In this document: positions 1 to 8,279 of the stretch, piece by piece
How positions within the stretch are numbered: the first letter of the stretch is position 1
How the letters are laid out: the number at the start of each line of letters is the position of its first letter
DNA from: a virus
DNA: 24,494 bases
Reading direction: 5' to 3' (one strand)
Virus record (IMG/VR): IMGVR_UViG_3300025701_000050
Location: 1-24,494 of that record
Position numbers and translations under genes: made by a program
The notes under the pieces: generated by a model
The model's input: only the letters and a program-made list of their open reading frames with translations
Databases searched by the model: none
What the model was told of the DNA's origin: nothing

Positions 1-2646
1 GATATTTAATGTATTGTTAGTTAATTTCCATTGTTGGCTAATTACTCCAGGCATATTAGTTAAATCGTAAGAAAATGTCAAATGATTTAAAAGATTTAAT
101 TCTGCCATACTATTTATTATATAGGTGTCATCAAAGCTAGGGTTATAACTTATAAAGTTTATTTGTTCTTTAATTCCTATAATATCTAATGGGTCTAATG
201 GTTCTTCATTTTCTTCTATGCTACTCATCCAAACAGATTTAAAATCATATGTTCTTGTAGGTTCTTTACCAACTGCTAATATGTATAATAATTGATCTTC
301 AGTATTCGGGAAAGGTGTTGAATCTCCATCGACATCAAACGGTAAGTTATCTTTAAATATTGGATTATAATTAAATTTAGAAAGTATTGGATGCTCGTTA
401 GAATCTAAACTACTAAGTTCATCTGCAATTAACTGCCACTGTGCTGTATCAGTTGGTGCTGCAGGAATTGCGTTTACTATTTCATAACTATCTCTTGAGA
501 TTACACCAGTTACTGAATCTTCTTGTGTAATATTAATCCATTGATTGTTAGGTACTGCCCAGATCTGAAAAGACGAATTAATATCTGATCCGACTCTTGT
601 CATTTCCCAAGTTAAATTAGGGCCGTCGTTCCATAGATGCTTTTTAAGAGATGCCCATTGATATGGACCTGCTGTTTCGCTAAATCCACTTGAACTAGTA
701 GAATCTTGATATCTTCTAACAGTCGATGCTGGTATACCATATTCATCTTCATCGTAAATATAATTAGCTCGATCCATTGATAAATAATAAGTTCCTATTA
801 CATCCTGTACCGGCAACATGTTCTCTCTTGACCAATCCCAACTAGAACCAGCTGCATCCCATGTGTGTTTATATCCTTTCCAATCTAATTTCTTTGTTGC
901 TAACTGAGTTAATCCATAAACTTCAACGTTCTTGTTTTTAACTTCAACAGCGTCTTTTAATATTTTAGTACTCTTTACGTTGTATAAATCGTATAGGTTA
1001 GCTTCAACAGTATATGACCCAACATATGGTAATGTCATTGGGAAATTGATATATTCTTCAATAGGTCCTCTGAAAGATCTTAGATAATTCTTTGGTCCTC
1101 TTAGTACCCATTCAATTTCATAAACTCCACGATGCCACCAGTTGTTCCAAGTTAATAAATGGTCTCCTGTGTCAGTAGCATCCATGAATGAAAATTCAGC
1201 AGCATCCCATTGATCTGCTATTCCATCAATCTGTAGGGTTATTGGAGCTCCAATTGGAATTCCATCAACCGTGTTGAATGTATCTAAATTACTATTATAG
1301 TATTCAGTATAAAAATCTGTAATAGATTCTGATATATTTAATCTATCTGCAGAAGGAATTGTATTAAAATCTTGACCAAATCCTGTAAGTCTATAATCAA
1401 CTTTACGTAAATCTTCAATAAATATGTTTCTTCCTTCTGGCTTTACAACTGGATTAAATTCTATTCCAGCCGTTTGTGTTTTTATAGATTGCTGATTATT
1501 CCATACATTTTGATTAAATTGAGAAAAGTAATCACCTTCACCTGTTATATCTACGATCTTAGCTTGTAGTGGTAGGTAATCTTTTTGTAATTTCTTTTTT
1601 AATCCATATAGTTTAATTAAAACCTCATCTGGAGAATAGTCAATAGTTTCTTGAACTGTTGGAATATCCCATTCATCCTGTAAACCAGTTGGTGTATTTA
1701 ATCGATACACTAAACTAAATCTTGAAGTTTTCTTTTGGTTTGAGTTTGGTAACTCTCCTCCTTTATTTTTGTCAGCTAAGAAACCAACAACATCTTGATT
1801 TGGAACAGCAACTGCTTTTAATTTTCCAAAGTTTTCAGATTGTTCGTTAATATTTAGCCAATATTCTTTTAGTGTGATTTTATCGTACCCAAAGAAATCA
1901 ATTGCATTTAATAGAGCTTTGTAAGTTCCAATAAATGGTTTGATTTGAGAAGCTTGTAAAAGCAACTCTTTACGTTTTTGGTTTAATATAATAAAATCAG
2001 GAGATTGTTCTTGTATGTTAGAGTCTTTAAATATAAAATAATCTAAGTCATCTAAGTTCATTCCCATGTTAGAAAGTAGAGTTCTTAATCTTTCATCCTC
2101 TCCTTCAACTTCACCATATACTTTAATTTGTGCAATCTCTCTAGTTTCAACTCCATTAATCAACTCCGTTACGTATAATGTCCTGATATGAAAACCTTCA
2201 ATGTCAGAATTTAATGCAATTTGTGAAGTGATTGGAGTAGCTTTTAAATTATCTGTAACTACTTTGACACCATTAGATGTTGATACTGAAGTAGTTGCTG
2301 GAAGTAGTTGACCTACTTGTGAATCGTCTATTTGTATATATAATTCTCCAGCATCTTGTTTAGCGCTATATAAAAATACATCCTCGCTAGTATTATAATC
2401 ATCTTTAAATTTAAATTTAAAAGAGACTACACCAGCGGACTCTGCGATTGGAGTCACATGCAATTTTTCACCAAGAGATCCTGCAACTTCTTCTAAAACG
2501 TGTAGGGTTAGTGTTTCATATAGTCCAGTTGAAACTAATGGCAAATATGAAACCCCTTTCCATATATTTAATTCATTGTCATAAATTAAATTTAGGTCGT
2601 TAGATTCACTATCGAAAAATCTTAAATTTTGATAAATCTGCGCCAT
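1..2646 (-). CDS. Large tail/baseplate structural protein (partial, 3' end outside window)
   Basis: An open frame of 882 codons starts with ATG at 2646 and has no stop before the left edge, so only the N-terminal part is seen. It begins MAQIYQNLRFFDSE and is coupled to the preceding gene by a TAATG overlap. Roughly residues 480-575 (about nt 1200-920) look like an Ig/PKD-type beta-sandwich: a Trp-rich strand (LTWNNWWHRGVYEIEW), then LPYVGSYTVEANLYDLYN and a closing strand. Other parts are rich in Trp, Tyr, Asn and Asp, as in virion proteins. It lies directly downstream of gp25, gp6 and a small gene. In T4 the gene after 6 is the large wedge protein gp7, so a gp7-like role is possible by position only. 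It could also be a fibre-attachment protein. Confident as a gene and a structural protein, unsure of the exact role. Confidence 0.8.
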   Translation of the reverse strand, partial: MAQIYQNLRFFDSESNDLNLIYDNELNIWKGVSYLPLVSTGLYETLTLHVLEEVAGSLGEKLHVTPIAESAGVVSFKFKFKDDYNTSEDVFLYSAKQDAGELYIQIDDSQVGQLLPATTSVSTSNGVKVVTDNLKATPITSQIALNSDIEGFHIRTLYVTELINGVETREIAQIKVYGEVEGEDERLRTLLSNMGMNLDDLDYFIFKDSNIQEQSPDFIILNQKRKELLLQASQIKPFIGTYKALLNAIDFFGYDKITLKEYWLNINEQSENFGKLKAVAVPNQDVVGFLADKNKGGELPNSNQKKTSRFSLVYRLNTPTGLQDEWDIPTVQETIDYSPDEVLIKLYGLKKKLQKDYLPLQAKIVDITGEGDYFSQFNQNVWNNQQSIKTQTAGIEFNPVVKPEGRNIFIEDLRKVDYRLTGFGQDFNTIPSADRLNISESITDFYTEYYNSNLDTFNTVDGIPIGAPITLQIDGIADQWDAAEFSFMDATDTGDHLLTWNNWWHRGVYEIEWVLRGPKNYLRSFRGPIEEYINFPMTLPYVGSYTVEANLYDLYNVKSTKILKDAVEVKNKNVEVYGLTQLATKKLDWKGYKHTWDAAGSSWDWSRENMLPVQDVIGTYYLSMDRANYIYDEDEYGIPASTVRRYQDSTSSSGFSETAGPYQWASLKKHLWNDGPNLTWEMTRVGSDINSSFQIWAVPNNQWINITQEDSVTGVISRDSYEIVNAIPAAPTDTAQWQLIADELSSLDSNEHPILSKFNYNPIFKDNLPFDVDGDSTPFPNTEDQLLYILAVGKEPTRTYDFKSVWMSSIEENEEPLDPLDIIGIKEQINFISYNPSFDDTYIINSMAELNLLNHLTFSYDLTNMPGVISQQWKLTNNTLNI

Positions 2647-2918
2647 TATCTAAAGTTTTTATAATCTTTTTTAGTTGTAAACGATTTAAATCCTTTTAAG
2701 TATGTTACTGAACCAACAAGGTCAGCTAATACTTTCTGGATTAAAACTACAAAATCATTCATTCTATTATTTCGAACAATATAAGGAGATATAGATTTCC
2801 TTAACATGTTGTCTTCATATGCATTCCCCTGATTCTTACGATTATCCATAACGCTCTCTCGGATAGTATAGTTTCGCTTCTGTCTGCTCTTAAATAGATT
2901 TTGTATTAATGATGCCAT
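2646..2918 (-). CDS. Small basic protein between gp6 and the large structural gene
   Basis: A 90-aa product I do not recognise. The ATG at 2918 overlaps the TAA of gp6 (TAATG), and its own TAA overlaps the next ATG in the same way, so the three genes are probably translationally coupled. The N-terminal half is rich in Lys, Arg and Asn (KSRQKRNYTIRES, DNRKNQGN). The C-terminal half has one amphipathic helix (VVLIQKVLADLVGSV). No signal peptide or membrane segment is seen. Its fixed place between two wedge-type genes suggests a minor baseplate component or assembly factor, but that is inference from context. Confidence 0.75.
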   Translation of the reverse strand: MASLIQNLFKSRQKRNYTIRESVMDNRKNQGNAYEDNMLRKSISPYIVRNNRMNDFVVLIQKVLADLVGSVTYLKGFKSFTTKKDYKNFR

Positions 2919-4738
2919 TATAGTGCTCTTCTATTTTTAGCCTGTATTTTAGAGAATATTGTATTAGGTACCGCTGGTTCATCGAAATAAATAGATAGCG
3001 CAGCTTGTTCTCCAAGTTTAGCATCATCAGGTATTACAACACCATCGCGATCTAACCAACCTCCTCTGAATAGGGCAACTTCTTCTTTTCCTAATAATAT
3101 ATCACCAAAAGAATCTAAATTAATTACATCCTCTGGTAATGCAGCGTTAGGTTCAAAACTTATTTTTCTTTCAGTAACTGTTCTTTTAAAGAAAACATAT
3201 TTTTGTTTTCCATTACCAATATCTTCTAGTATTGGAGTAGAAGGAGTAACTGTAACTTTGTTCAGGGTGTAATATCCTAATCTCCTTGCATCTTCCTCTA
3301 CTTTAGATATAAATCTTACATTTACTGAATCAATCCCCTCAACGCTCTCTAAAAGGGCGATAATGTCTGACTTTGGTAAACGATCTCTTCTTGTTATATT
3401 GATTAAATAATCCGATATTCTAGAACGTATTTCAGAATAAAGTGCAGGTTTGTTATATCCTTCAAAATATCTAACTTTAACATCCATACTAAAATATTGA
3501 ACATCAGGTTCTACGATCTTAACTTCTGTCGTAACCATTTGCTGTCCACTGTTTTCAAGTAATTCTAAGAATCCATTCTTTTCGTCGCTTGAGAAAAAGA
3601 ACTCATCTAATGCTAAACTAAAATAATCTTTATTTTTGCTTAATTTTTTAGCAGTATCAGGTAACATAAATAAATATATTACATTGTCATCATCGATATA
3701 ACCATCATCTGTTGTATTGTACGCATCTAAATAAGAAAACATTCCATATCTTGAAAGGAAATGTTCAAATGATTCTGGATTTGCCAACACAAATGAATGT
3801 GATTGTAGCGGTGCGATTAATTTAGTTAATTCTACCGATTCAGGATCTGCTCCCATTTTAGGTGCAGCTGTGAAAGAAGACTCTAACAATTCATTTAAGT
3901 CATATGTTTCTCCTAATGAATCAAAACCTTCAGTTACAAATTTAAAAGTAAGATCTTTAGATCCTGATAAATTACCTTTTGTTCCGTCTGTATTTAAATA
4001 TTCTACTTCAATAGAAGATCCTGCTACCGGTATTTTACCAAAAGAACCATTTCCAAAATAAATATCTAATCCTCCATTAATCCCTGTTTTAACAAGATAC
4101 CCTTGAGTACCTACCTTCATATCATATAAAGAATCGTATTTAGACCATAGTGTGCTATTGACACTTACTCTAACTGAATGATGATCTGTTGCTTTCTTAG
4201 TAACTATATTATAAGACTGTAGTTTTTCACCAGTTCCTGTTACAGTCTGTGTTTCAGTCTTTCCCTGTACAACTGGGATACGAATATATGCAGCGTTACT
4301 TTTTTCAATTCTAAATTGATCGTTGTTTGTTTTTAAAATATACTCTAAACCGTTTGCTGTACATTTTATGATAGCATTTTGTGGTATATTAAGAGCGTCT
4401 CCTGCAATATCAGTAGATGCTGAAGTGTTTAACCTAATTTTAATTTCACCATATGCACTTGCTCCTCTAAATGCGTCATGACCTGCTAGTCTTGCAAGTC
4501 CGTATATTGATTCAGGGTTTTGAGCAGTTAATATATTCTGTTCAACTGTTGCGTCTTCAACATAGAAGAAAATTAGTTTAGTAATTTCAGATAATACATC
4601 CAAGATTTGTGAGAATGGAGAAGCAGTCGTGAATAGTTCACTAGTCCTTCCATATAAACGAGACATATATGACCTCGTATCCGTGATCATATCATTTGCT
4701 CTTAATCTAGTTGCATTTAAAAATTTAAATTCAGCCAT
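2918..4738 (-). CDS. 6: Baseplate wedge protein gp6-like (baseplate J family)
   Basis: A 606-aa protein, close in length to T4 gp6 (about 660 aa). The N-terminal region (residues 1-100) has the helical pattern of baseplate J/gp6 proteins: MITDTRSYMSRLYGR, then FSQILDVLSEITKLIFFYVED and TAQNPESIYGLARLAGH. The middle is beta-rich (IYFGNGSFGKIP and similar). The C-terminal part includes SDYLINITRRDRLPKSDIIA followed by LLESVEGIDSVNVRF, typical of J-type proteins. In T4, gp6 forms the wedge ring that holds the baseplate together around the hub. Directly upstream is gp25, its structural partner in contractile injection systems, and that pairing supports the call. The start ATG at 4738 has an A-rich leader with no Shine-Dalgarno sequence. 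Confidence 0.88.
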   Translation of the reverse strand: MAEFKFLNATRLRANDMITDTRSYMSRLYGRTSELFTTASPFSQILDVLSEITKLIFFYVEDATVEQNILTAQNPESIYGLARLAGHDAFRGASAYGEIKIRLNTSASTDIAGDALNIPQNAIIKCTANGLEYILKTNNDQFRIEKSNAAYIRIPVVQGKTETQTVTGTGEKLQSYNIVTKKATDHHSVRVSVNSTLWSKYDSLYDMKVGTQGYLVKTGINGGLDIYFGNGSFGKIPVAGSSIEVEYLNTDGTKGNLSGSKDLTFKFVTEGFDSLGETYDLNELLESSFTAAPKMGADPESVELTKLIAPLQSHSFVLANPESFEHFLSRYGMFSYLDAYNTTDDGYIDDDNVIYLFMLPDTAKKLSKNKDYFSLALDEFFFSSDEKNGFLELLENSGQQMVTTEVKIVEPDVQYFSMDVKVRYFEGYNKPALYSEIRSRISDYLINITRRDRLPKSDIIALLESVEGIDSVNVRFISKVEEDARRLGYYTLNKVTVTPSTPILEDIGNGKQKYVFFKRTVTERKISFEPNAALPEDVINLDSFGDILLGKEEVALFRGGWLDRDGVVIPDDAKLGEQAALSIYFDEPAVPNTIFSKIQAKNRRAL

Positions 4739-4752
4739 TGTTTATTTTTATA

Positions 4753-4760
4753 ATTTTATA
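4753..4760 (-). promoter_or_regulatory. Late-promoter-like TATAAAAT upstream of gp6
   Basis: On the minus strand TATAAAAT ends 14 nt before the gp6 ATG and overlaps the last codons and stop of gp25. It is one base from the T4 late consensus TATAAATA, and the 14-nt spacing recurs at other genes here. A second TATAAAAA lies at 4752-4745. In such AT-rich DNA a chance match is possible. Confidence 0.35.
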
Positions 4761-5109
4761 TATAGACTCCTAATTGGAATCTAGAATCTACTGTAATGTC
4801 TAAAAAGACTACGTGGTTTGATACGTCATCAACTACTTCGATGTCAACGCTAACACTATATTTAGAAGCAAGCGGAATATATTCTGCTATTTGATTATCA
4901 ATAACTGTTTTTAATTGAAAATCGTTGTATCTAAATTCATAAACATAATCTTCTAAATTTGCTCCAAAATTAGGTTGCCCCAATACTTCTCCTTTTCTTG
5001 TGAAAAGCATTGTTTGTATCTGTGTTAACAACATTGACAGTTCGTTGTCTTGTTGCATCACATCAGCCTTGTAACCAGGTTCTCCTATATTTTTTACGTA
5101 AAACTCCAT
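4756..5109 (-). CDS. 25: Baseplate wedge protein gp25-like
   Basis: At 117 aa it fits the GPW/gp25 family (T4 gp25 is about 130 aa). The family signature is clear: TRKGEVLGQPNFGANLEDYV around residues 37-56, that is the R-x-G-E ... P-x-F-G-x-x-L core, then an amphipathic helix (DNQIAEYIPLASKY) and alternating strands to the C-terminus. gp25 is a small core wedge protein that links the baseplate to the sheath; homologues are found in all contractile systems. It precedes gp6 with a 17-nt gap. The ATG at 5109 has a GTATATATAATCAT leader and no Shine-Dalgarno sequence. Confidence 0.9.
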   Translation of the reverse strand: MEFYVKNIGEPGYKADVMQQDNELSMLLTQIQTMLFTRKGEVLGQPNFGANLEDYVYEFRYNDFQLKTVIDNQIAEYIPLASKYSVSVDIEVVDDVSNHVVFLDITVDSRFQLGVYI

Positions 5110-5125
5110 ATGATTATATATACGT

Positions 5126-5956
5126 TTAAGAATGCATCATCCAATCCGTTCCTTCGTCTCCTTTTATTTCTTCAATTATTGCTTCTAATTCTCCTTCTCC
5201 TAATCCCTGTATAAGATCTGCATTTACTTGAATATTTCCAGGTAATGTAAATCCGAATATTCCTAGTTTTTGACCTAAAGAAACTTTAATCTTAGCGGCA
5301 CAATATCTAAAGAATGCTTCATCTCCAAAGAGAGCGCATTCTGGGATTGTTTCATATACTTCTAGTATAATATCCCTTTTAGGCGTTTCTCCGGTAAATT
5401 TAAGTTCGTGTGTTAATTGGTTATAATTAAAACTAATTGGGTTATCTATGATTTGTCTAGCAAGATCATAAAAACTTTCGTTAATTACATATGATTGTAA
5501 GTTTTCTGCAGCAGCTGCTGTGTTTGCACCGCCATATGTTCCTTGCATCATCATTCTTTCCATGCTGAAATCTCCTTTTTGAAAATCAATATCACTTGAA
5601 CCTCCCCATCTTGAACCAGTTTCTGAACATCCATATACAGAGTATATTTCGTTTCCACCAGTTGATGGGTCCATTCCTGGTAATGTAAAAGATCTTGTTG
5701 CTTTAAATTTATCAGACTCAAATAGAGCGTGAGGTAAAACCACAAAACTTTCTTTAACAGAGTATTCATAGTTTTTATAAAACCATTTCTTAGCTCTTTT
5801 AATTATATTGTCAACTTCCTTTCTTGGTAAATTCATTGGAATCATACATGAACCTGTTACATCATCAGCAAGCTCTAATGCAAATGCATTAAAACAATTT
5901 CCTCCTGGTTCTATATCATCTAGCCATGATTCTTGACCTACAAAAATATTACTCAT
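5126..5956 (-). CDS. Virion structural protein, probably baseplate or tail associated
   Basis: A 276-aa protein with no named family I can assign with certainty. The N-terminal third has a helix (KEVDNIIKRAKKWFYKNYEY) and beta segments. Residues 100-150 are Gly/Ser/Met-rich (GCSETGSRWGG, SMERMMMQGTYGG). The C-terminal 80 residues contain a segment I associate with structural proteins of large myoviruses: a helix (FFRYCAAKIKVSLGQKLG), then TLPGNIQVNADLIQGLGEGE and an acidic helix. It sits 16 nt from the gp25 start and 16 nt from the amidoligase stop, inside the wedge operon. A connector or fibre-attachment role is possible. No enzymatic motif is seen. Confidence 0.7.
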   Translation of the reverse strand: MSNIFVGQESWLDDIEPGGNCFNAFALELADDVTGSCMIPMNLPRKEVDNIIKRAKKWFYKNYEYSVKESFVVLPHALFESDKFKATRSFTLPGMDPSTGGNEIYSVYGCSETGSRWGGSSDIDFQKGDFSMERMMMQGTYGGANTAAAAENLQSYVINESFYDLARQIIDNPISFNYNQLTHELKFTGETPKRDIILEVYETIPECALFGDEAFFRYCAAKIKVSLGQKLGIFGFTLPGNIQVNADLIQGLGEGELEAIIEEIKGDEGTDWMMHS

Positions 5957-5972
5957 TTTTTATTATTTATTT

Positions 5973-7265
5973 TTAAACTTCGTCATATAGGATCTTTTCA
6001 GTTCCTTTAAACTTTGCTAATTTTTTATCGTATCTTCCTTCTCTAAATATACCGTCTTCCATGGAACCTTTTAAGATACCATCACCATATATATAACCAT
6101 CTTTTATTTTAACACTTTGGTGAATATAACAGCTTTTTAACTTTGAAGAAATAACTTCACTGTTATCATAGAAATTACAATCATGAATATCAGATCCATT
6201 TACAGTACACTTAAACAAATCACAATAAAATAGTTCACCACGAATATCACATTCAATAAAATCATATCGTTCAAGTTCAACACAATATTGTAATTCACCT
6301 TTGTTTACTTGGACTTTACCCGTATCAGAGTCATAGTTGATATGTCCTTTGATTAGTGATCCATGTGTAAACAATTTTATTACCCTTTCTTTAATATTTT
6401 GCCAATGTAAATCTAAAATCTGTGGATCTTTTCTTAAATCGACTGTGAATTCTACGTTTTTCCATTGTTTTTCAATATGTCTCCAATCTAACCTAGCGTC
6501 GAGTATTCTTTTATTCTCAGCCAATATCCTCTTTAACTCTATTGCATTAAGTTGTGTGAAATGTTTATCTTCAGTCGAATTCCAAAGTTGTATTAGGAAT
6601 TGATCTAACATGTATAAGATCGATGTTGTTTTCTTTTCCCAATCCTTTCCTCCGACATATCTAAATTCTAAATAGTTCTTATGTCTTTTGTCGAAATTGA
6701 TTCCATAGTATTTAGAATCAGGGTAGATAAAGTTTTGTGAGTGTATATGTTCTCCGTTAAAGAAACTCATACCAGTCTTAGGTAGTACAAATTTTATAGA
6801 TTTAGCATAAGCTGAATCCTTTCTAGTTGGAAAAAACTTAAATACTTGATCTTCTTTAAAATCAAGTATAAATTTAAGAACATTCATTTTAGAAATCCTA
6901 TTCTTATCCTCAATTTTATTTTTGTCAAAAGATATGTTTAAGTGAATTGACGATCTATCTGTAGTATATCCGTTTTCTTCAATCCATTTACACATATTAA
7001 TGATCATTAATCTAGCGCTGTAATATGGTACTGCACCGGTTACAAGCTCCATTAGCTTTACACCACCGCTCATATCTGGCTCTAGTTTAAAATGATCAGC
7101 AGTCGGTTCAAATTCACTATGTGCCTTGTCTTCTATTTGAATCTTCTTGTTTAAAAGAATTCCAATCTTTTTCGCTGTTTCTTCGATAGGGAGATTTGAA
7201 TAAAATTCAAACTCGACCCCTACCAATGCGTTTTTTAGTATTTCTGAATCATTAAATGTGTTCAT
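5973..7265 (-). CDS. Amidoligase-family protein with C-terminal pentapeptide-like beta-helix
   Basis: A 430-aa protein. Residues 13-220 match the amidoligase (COOH-NH2 ligase, glutamine-synthetase-like) fold: GVEFEF at 16-21, LEPDMSGG at 61-68 with MELVTG at 72-77, SSIHLNISF at 105-113 and YLEFRYVGGKDW at 198-209. The acidic residues of the first and second motifs and the E-F-R of the last are the expected metal/ATP-binding positions. Known members are predicted to form amide bonds in peptide or cell-wall modification; the substrate here is unknown. Residues about 305-405 show short repeats spaced like a pentapeptide or beta-helix domain (YDFIECDIRGELFYCDLFKC, then HDCNFYDNSE). The gene begins a unit that continues into the baseplate wedge genes, so the product may be a virion or assembly-time enzyme. 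Good confidence in the catalytic fold, moderate in the helix. Confidence 0.82.
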   Translation of the reverse strand: MNTFNDSEILKNALVGVEFEFYSNLPIEETAKKIGILLNKKIQIEDKAHSEFEPTADHFKLEPDMSGGVKLMELVTGAVPYYSARLMIINMCKWIEENGYTTDRSSIHLNISFDKNKIEDKNRISKMNVLKFILDFKEDQVFKFFPTRKDSAYAKSIKFVLPKTGMSFFNGEHIHSQNFIYPDSKYYGINFDKRHKNYLEFRYVGGKDWEKKTTSILYMLDQFLIQLWNSTEDKHFTQLNAIELKRILAENKRILDARLDWRHIEKQWKNVEFTVDLRKDPQILDLHWQNIKERVIKLFTHGSLIKGHINYDSDTGKVQVNKGELQYCVELERYDFIECDIRGELFYCDLFKCTVNGSDIHDCNFYDNSEVISSKLKSCYIHQSVKIKDGYIYGDGILKGSMEDGIFREGRYDKKLAKFKGTEKILYDEV

Positions 7266-7291
7266 CCTCGAATATATGTTAAACTTAAGTT

Positions 7292-7299
7292 AGTTTATA
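7292..7299 (-). promoter_or_regulatory. Late-promoter-like TATAAACT upstream of the amidoligase gene
   Basis: In the 64-nt gap before the amidoligase gene the minus strand reads GAATATATAAACTAAC. TATAAACT ends 26 nt before the ATG. It differs from TATAAATA at two positions. It is the only candidate in this gap and would start the wedge transcript. Confidence 0.4.
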
Positions 7300-7329
7300 T
7301 ATTCAAGATATATTATGATAATATTGAAA

Positions 7330-7554
7330 CTATCTTTCTAGAATTATAAAATCACCAAATGCATCATCAAAAACCCTGATTAAATTCTCGTAATCTCCGC
7401 TTTGCATTTGCTTAAGTAGCTGGTCATACGGTTTATCCAAGTCTTGTGAAAACTTTTTAGCATACGCAAGTAGTGCAAATGCATTGCCATCGGGCCCTGT
7501 TAAATCTATAACAATTGGTAAATCTTGATGTTTATGTAGTTTCTTTCTAATCAT
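7330..7554 (-). CDS. Small conserved phage protein (IDLTGPDGNAF family)
   Basis: A 74-aa product if started at ATG 7554. A TTG eight codons upstream also keeps the frame open, but the ATG overlaps the stop of the preceding gene as ATGATTAG, a junction also used at 17806, so I chose it. The sequence IVIDLTGPDGNAFALLAYAK, then GDYENLIRVFDDAFGDFIIL, is one I recognise as a small family common in T4-like and marine phages. Its function is unknown to me. It lacks catalytic motifs and is probably a small alpha/beta cytoplasmic protein. Confidence 0.78.
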   Translation of the reverse strand: MIRKKLHKHQDLPIVIDLTGPDGNAFALLAYAKKFSQDLDKPYDQLLKQMQSGDYENLIRVFDDAFGDFIILER

Positions 7555-7894
7555 TTTCAAGTATGTTAGATATTTCAATAAAATCAGAAATCTCCTTCTT
7601 TGTTATATTATTTATCAATGGGAATAATTCATTGATATCGTCTCTGCCTACCCATCCGATAACATCGTCATCAATTCCTGGTTTTACCAATTTAGTAAAG
7701 AAAGGTATATTATCTTCATGCAATATTGCAATCTCAAAAGAAGAATGTTCTTTTTCAGAATTTAAATCTTCTCTTGGTGTACAGTATGCTGATTTACCAG
7801 CGGCAACACTTAATATTAATCCGTTATCGAAATGATGAGTTGCGTTTATTCCTCCCCATCCTAATTTTTTAAATTTTAATTCTTTAAAATTCAT
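7547..7894 (-). CDS. Small conserved protein of unknown function
   Basis: A 115-aa protein. The pattern FDNGLILSVAAGKSAYCTPR (about residues 22-41), an FEIA strand and DDDVIGWVGRDDI resembles a widespread but uncharacterised phage/plasmid family with the layout N-G-hydrophobic-S-V ... Y-C-x-P-R ... D-V-I-G-W. No signal peptide or membrane segment is seen. It is the middle gene of a three-gene cassette, 11 nt after the 73-aa gene and overlapping the 74-aa gene by 8 nt. The cassette is bounded by the terminator after the S1 gene and by the promoter-like motif before the amidoligase gene. Confidence 0.75.
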   Translation of the reverse strand: MNFKELKFKKLGWGGINATHHFDNGLILSVAAGKSAYCTPREDLNSEKEHSSFEIAILHEDNIPFFTKLVKPGIDDDVIGWVGRDDINELFPLINNITKKEISDFIEISNILEND

Positions 7895-7905
7895 GTTTTT
7901 ATTTT

Positions 7906-8127
7906 TTAAAGTTCAAAGTTTTCTTGAAGTTCTTTAATTAACTTTTTAATCTCTTTTTTATTAAGAGTAATGTGTGTAAAGAAATCTCCTTGATCTCTCA
8001 TTGTAAATTGTACTTTCATACCTTCTTTACCTCCACTGAATCTAGTTAGGAACATTTCAGTGTTTTCCATTTCATTTGTCTTTTGACTGTGAAATTGACC
8101 TTTAAGTGATTTTAGTTCGGTTGACAT
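7906..8127 (-). CDS. Small protein of unknown function, first gene of a three-gene cassette
   Basis: A 73-aa product from ATG 8127 (MSTELKSLKGQF). An in-frame start at 8163 would add 12 residues, but that stretch encodes mostly hydrophobic residues from TATATAAT-rich DNA that looks like a promoter, so the inner ATG is preferred. The protein has a likely two-strand beta hairpin (MKVQFTMRDQGDFFTHITL) and a Lys/Glu-rich C-terminal helix (KKEIKKLIKELQENF). I do not recognise a family. It is the first gene after the S1 terminator. Confidence 0.7.
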   Translation of the reverse strand: MSTELKSLKGQFHSQKTNEMENTEMFLTRFSGGKEGMKVQFTMRDQGDFFTHITLNKKEIKKLIKELQENFEL

Positions 8128-8141
8128 ATCTATTAGCTTTT

Positions 8142-8149
8142 TAATTATA
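8142..8149 (-). promoter_or_regulatory. Late-promoter-like TATAATTA before the small-gene cassette
   Basis: TATAATTA on the minus strand ends 14 nt before ATG 8127, the same spacing as several other TATA-like boxes here. A better match to the core, TATAAATT, lies further upstream at 8211-8204. Because a terminator sits immediately upstream, some promoter is required in this interval; which of the two is used cannot be decided from sequence. Confidence 0.4.
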
Positions 8150-8220
8150 TATAAATATAACACTTTTTATTGATATAAAAAAACTTTTATGCATTTATTT
8201 TGTAATTTATAATGATTATA

Positions 8221-8257
8221 AATAAGAAAGGCCCAAACATAAAATGAATGGGCCTTT
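8221..8257 (-). terminator. Intrinsic terminator after the S1-domain gene
   Basis: A perfect 9-bp inverted repeat: AAAGGCCCA (8227-8235) pairs with TGGGCCTTT (8249-8257) around a 13-nt loop. On the minus strand the stem is followed by a T-rich tail (CTTATTTAT). It lies 23 nt past the S1 stop and before the next promoter candidates. A GC-rich stem like this stands out in such AT-rich DNA. Confidence 0.88.
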
Positions 8258-8279
8258 AGTTTATAAAAATAAAGTAGTC

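Noticed and set aside
5551-5769. Minus-strand 72-aa frame
   Set aside because: It overlaps the 276-aa structural gene in another frame and has no support beyond its length.
7266-7329. Possible origin or tRNA in the AT-rich 64-nt gap
   Set aside because: No cloverleaf, iterons or conserved origin box can be seen; the gap is explained by a promoter-like TATAAACT.
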